Of a DNA stretch of 64,000 nucleotides, positions 62,609 to 64,000 are shown one piece after another; position 1 is the first letter of the stretch; every line of letters starts with the position of its first letter. This DNA comes from Bradyrhizobium sp. Tv2a-2 (GTDB lineage: Bacteria; Pseudomonadota; Alphaproteobacteria; Rhizobiales; Xanthobacteraceae): assembly GCF_000472425.1 (NCBI RefSeq), contig NZ_AXAI01000004.1, positions 62,001 to 126,000 of the forward strand. Reading direction: 5' to 3'. The notes under the pieces are model-generated. The model did no database searches. It saw nothing but the letters and a program-made list of their open reading frames with translations, and was not told the origin of the DNA. Made by a program: the position numbers and the translations under genes.

Positions 62609-64000
62609 GTGATTACTTCAATCTCCATTGGATACATCAAATCCTTTGCGAAGCCGCAATCCATTGAGCTTGCCCGACCGAATGGGGAGCGAGGAAGCGG
62701 CTACAACGTAATTGTTGGACAGAACAATACCGGCAAGAGCACGTTGATCACCATGACTCGCCTGCTCCTATCGAACGATGACCGTATCACGATCGGTCAG
62801 GAAGCTCGTCGCGAACCTCAGAAGCCCGTTCTCGAAATCACTTGGCAAAATGAGACGACCGAGGAGCAAGTCTGGATCAACAACAATGTTGAGGGCGCAA
62901 TTTTTCAGAAGAGCGGAAACAGGCACAAGCTTCGCGGGAAGACTAGATTTGTTCCCTCACGCCGACCTTTCGGATCGGACTATAACGTTAGCCCACTACG
63001 CGTATCGGAATACGAGGCAAATGAACTCAGCGCCAGACTGAGCAATCCGGCCTACTTTGATGGCTACCTTGCGACTTCAATCGCAACGCTCTTTGGTGAA
63101 GAGTCGTCAAAAGCAGCCTTTCTTAAAGCATTAGCCGCTGTTGATCCGAGTACTGCCAAGTTTTCAACCGACAACATCGGCGGCAGGAATGTCCTTCTGT
63201 ACACAGGCCCATCCAAGCTACCTCACGTTGTGTCGGATACAGGTGATGGAATAACTAACCTCGTGAGGATAATCTACTCGCTTGTAACGAGCGAGCCTGG
63301 CTCCTGTATTATTATCGACGAGCCAGAACTTTCGCTGCATCCCCAACTGCAGCGCAACCTCTTTAAAGTGTTGCTCGACTACAGTCAGGATCGACAAGTG
63401 GTTTGCGTCACGCACTCACCCCATTTCGTTGGCTGGCGAGAGATATCAGGTCCAGCGAAGCTATTCCGGGTGTCTATTGATGAGGCTGGCGAATCCAGAA
63501 TAGCAAGCCCAACCAGCAGTTCATTTAACGCAGTCAACGCGCATTCGGACGTGATGAGCAGAAAGTACTATGACTCGGTTTGCAAAGAATTGTTCTTTGC
63601 GGATCGGGCTGTCCTGTTGGAGGGCTCTGAAGACGTTCATTACATAGAAAATTTTTTAGAAGCTACTAATCAGGCGCCACTCCCAATTATGGGTTACGGA
63701 TGTGGCGGCGCTAGCGTTATTCGCCCGTGGATGCGATTGTGCGTCGATCTCGGCATCAAATGCGCGGCCATCTTTGATGGCGATAGAAAATCAGAGTATG
63801 AAGCTGCAGTAAACGAATTTGCGGCCAAGAGCGATTGTGCGCAGCCCTTTTTGCTATTTAAGGACGACATCCGCGACAAGTATGAACGTGCACCCTCGGG
63901 GGCGGAAACAAGCACTATTGCTAAAGAAGGAGTGTTTCGTCGCGATGGCGCTATCCATCTAACTCGACGGGACGAATTTCAGACCTTGGTTGAACAAGTC
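62609..64000 (+). CDS. OLD-family ATPase with TOPRIM nuclease domain, 3' end outside window
   Basis: 464 residues are visible from GTG 62609; there is no stop before the window end. SIGYIKSFAKPQSIEL opens an ABC-type ATPase with Walker A GQNNTGKS (37-44), Walker B CIIIDEPELSLHP (D237, E238) and switch His in CVTHSPHF. A TOPRIM domain follows, with AVLLEGSEDVHYIE (E338) and AAIFDGDRKSE (D390, D392), the metal-binding acidic residues of OLD nucleases. OLD proteins cut or nick DNA under ATP control; relatives are P2 Old, the GajA subunit of Gabija and retron-associated ATPases, all in phage defence or exclusion. The GajB-type helicase, if any, would lie beyond 64000. Confidence 0.85.
   Translation, partial: MITSISIGYIKSFAKPQSIELARPNGERGSGYNVIVGQNNTGKSTLITMTRLLLSNDDRITIGQEARREPQKPVLEITWQNETTEEQVWINNNVEGAIFQKSGNRHKLRGKTRFVPSRRPFGSDYNVSPLRVSEYEANELSARLSNPAYFDGYLATSIATLFGEESSKAAFLKALAAVDPSTAKFSTDNIGGRNVLLYTGPSKLPHVVSDTGDGITNLVRIIYSLVTSEPGSCIIIDEPELSLHPQLQRNLFKVLLDYSQDRQVVCVTHSPHFVGWREISGPAKLFRVSIDEAGESRIASPTSSSFNAVNAHSDVMSRKYYDSVCKELFFADRAVLLEGSEDVHYIENFLEATNQAPLPIMGYGCGGASVIRPWMRLCVDLGIKCAAIFDGDRKSEYEAAVNEFAAKSDCAQPFLLFKDDIRDKYERAPSGAETSTIAKEGVFRRDGAIHLTRRDEFQTLVEQV

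Overview
The window reads as a chromosomal segment of a Bradyrhizobium-like alphaproteobacterium (order Rhizobiales/Hyphomicrobiales). This is inferred from the high GC content, the BA14K-like and DUF1236 proteins, an RNase E whose S1 domain is split by a long insertion, a vitamin B12-dependent (class II) ribonucleotide reductase, and the gene order aroQ-accB-accC-aat-DUF2155-NDUFA12. No rRNA, tRNA or CRISPR array was seen.

Layout. 1-12.3 kb: an M23 endopeptidase cut by the window start, an orphan branched-chain amino acid-type binding protein divergent from a NodU/CmcH-type carbamoyltransferase, then a minus-strand run of PBP1A, release factor 2 (with the classical programmed +1 frameshift), a 3-hydroxyisobutyrate dehydrogenase-like enzyme and a DadA-like oxidoreductase, preceded by an AMIN-domain amidase. 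13-21 kb: RNase E, an aminotransferase, an M48 protease with TPR-like tail, a DsbA-like thiol protein and a secreted DUF1236 protein. 21-27.5 kb: aroQ, accB, accC, a three-gene phosphorelay with ATGA overlaps, and aat.

27.5-53.6 kb is accessory DNA. I infer that it interrupts an ancestral aat-DUF2155-NDUFA12 block twice. The first insert (27.5-35.5 kb) has a broken adenosine deaminase remnant and a tight cluster of patatin-like phospholipase, di-heme cytochrome c, GMC oxidoreductase and a frameshifted small protein: a candidate membrane lipid-oxidising module. After DUF2155 come an esterase, a cation/proton antiporter, small proteins, a TetR-EmrA-EmrB-aldo/keto reductase efflux set, a FUSC-DUF1656-HlyD efflux set, a low-GC gene for a protein with two F-box-like motifs (candidate host-directed effector), and a divergent pair of DJ-1/PfpI-superfamily proteins.

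53.7-64 kb: NDUFA12, a BA14K-like protein, an EamA transporter, and nrdJ behind a candidate tandem NrdR-box promoter. Next is a complete IS4-family element (1269 bp, 17-bp terminal inverted repeats, 11-bp target duplication) inserted precisely in a REP-like palindrome. Beyond it lies a lower-GC cassette with a 280-residue protein of unknown function and an OLD-family ATPase/TOPRIM nuclease that runs off the window end: a candidate anti-phage defence locus.
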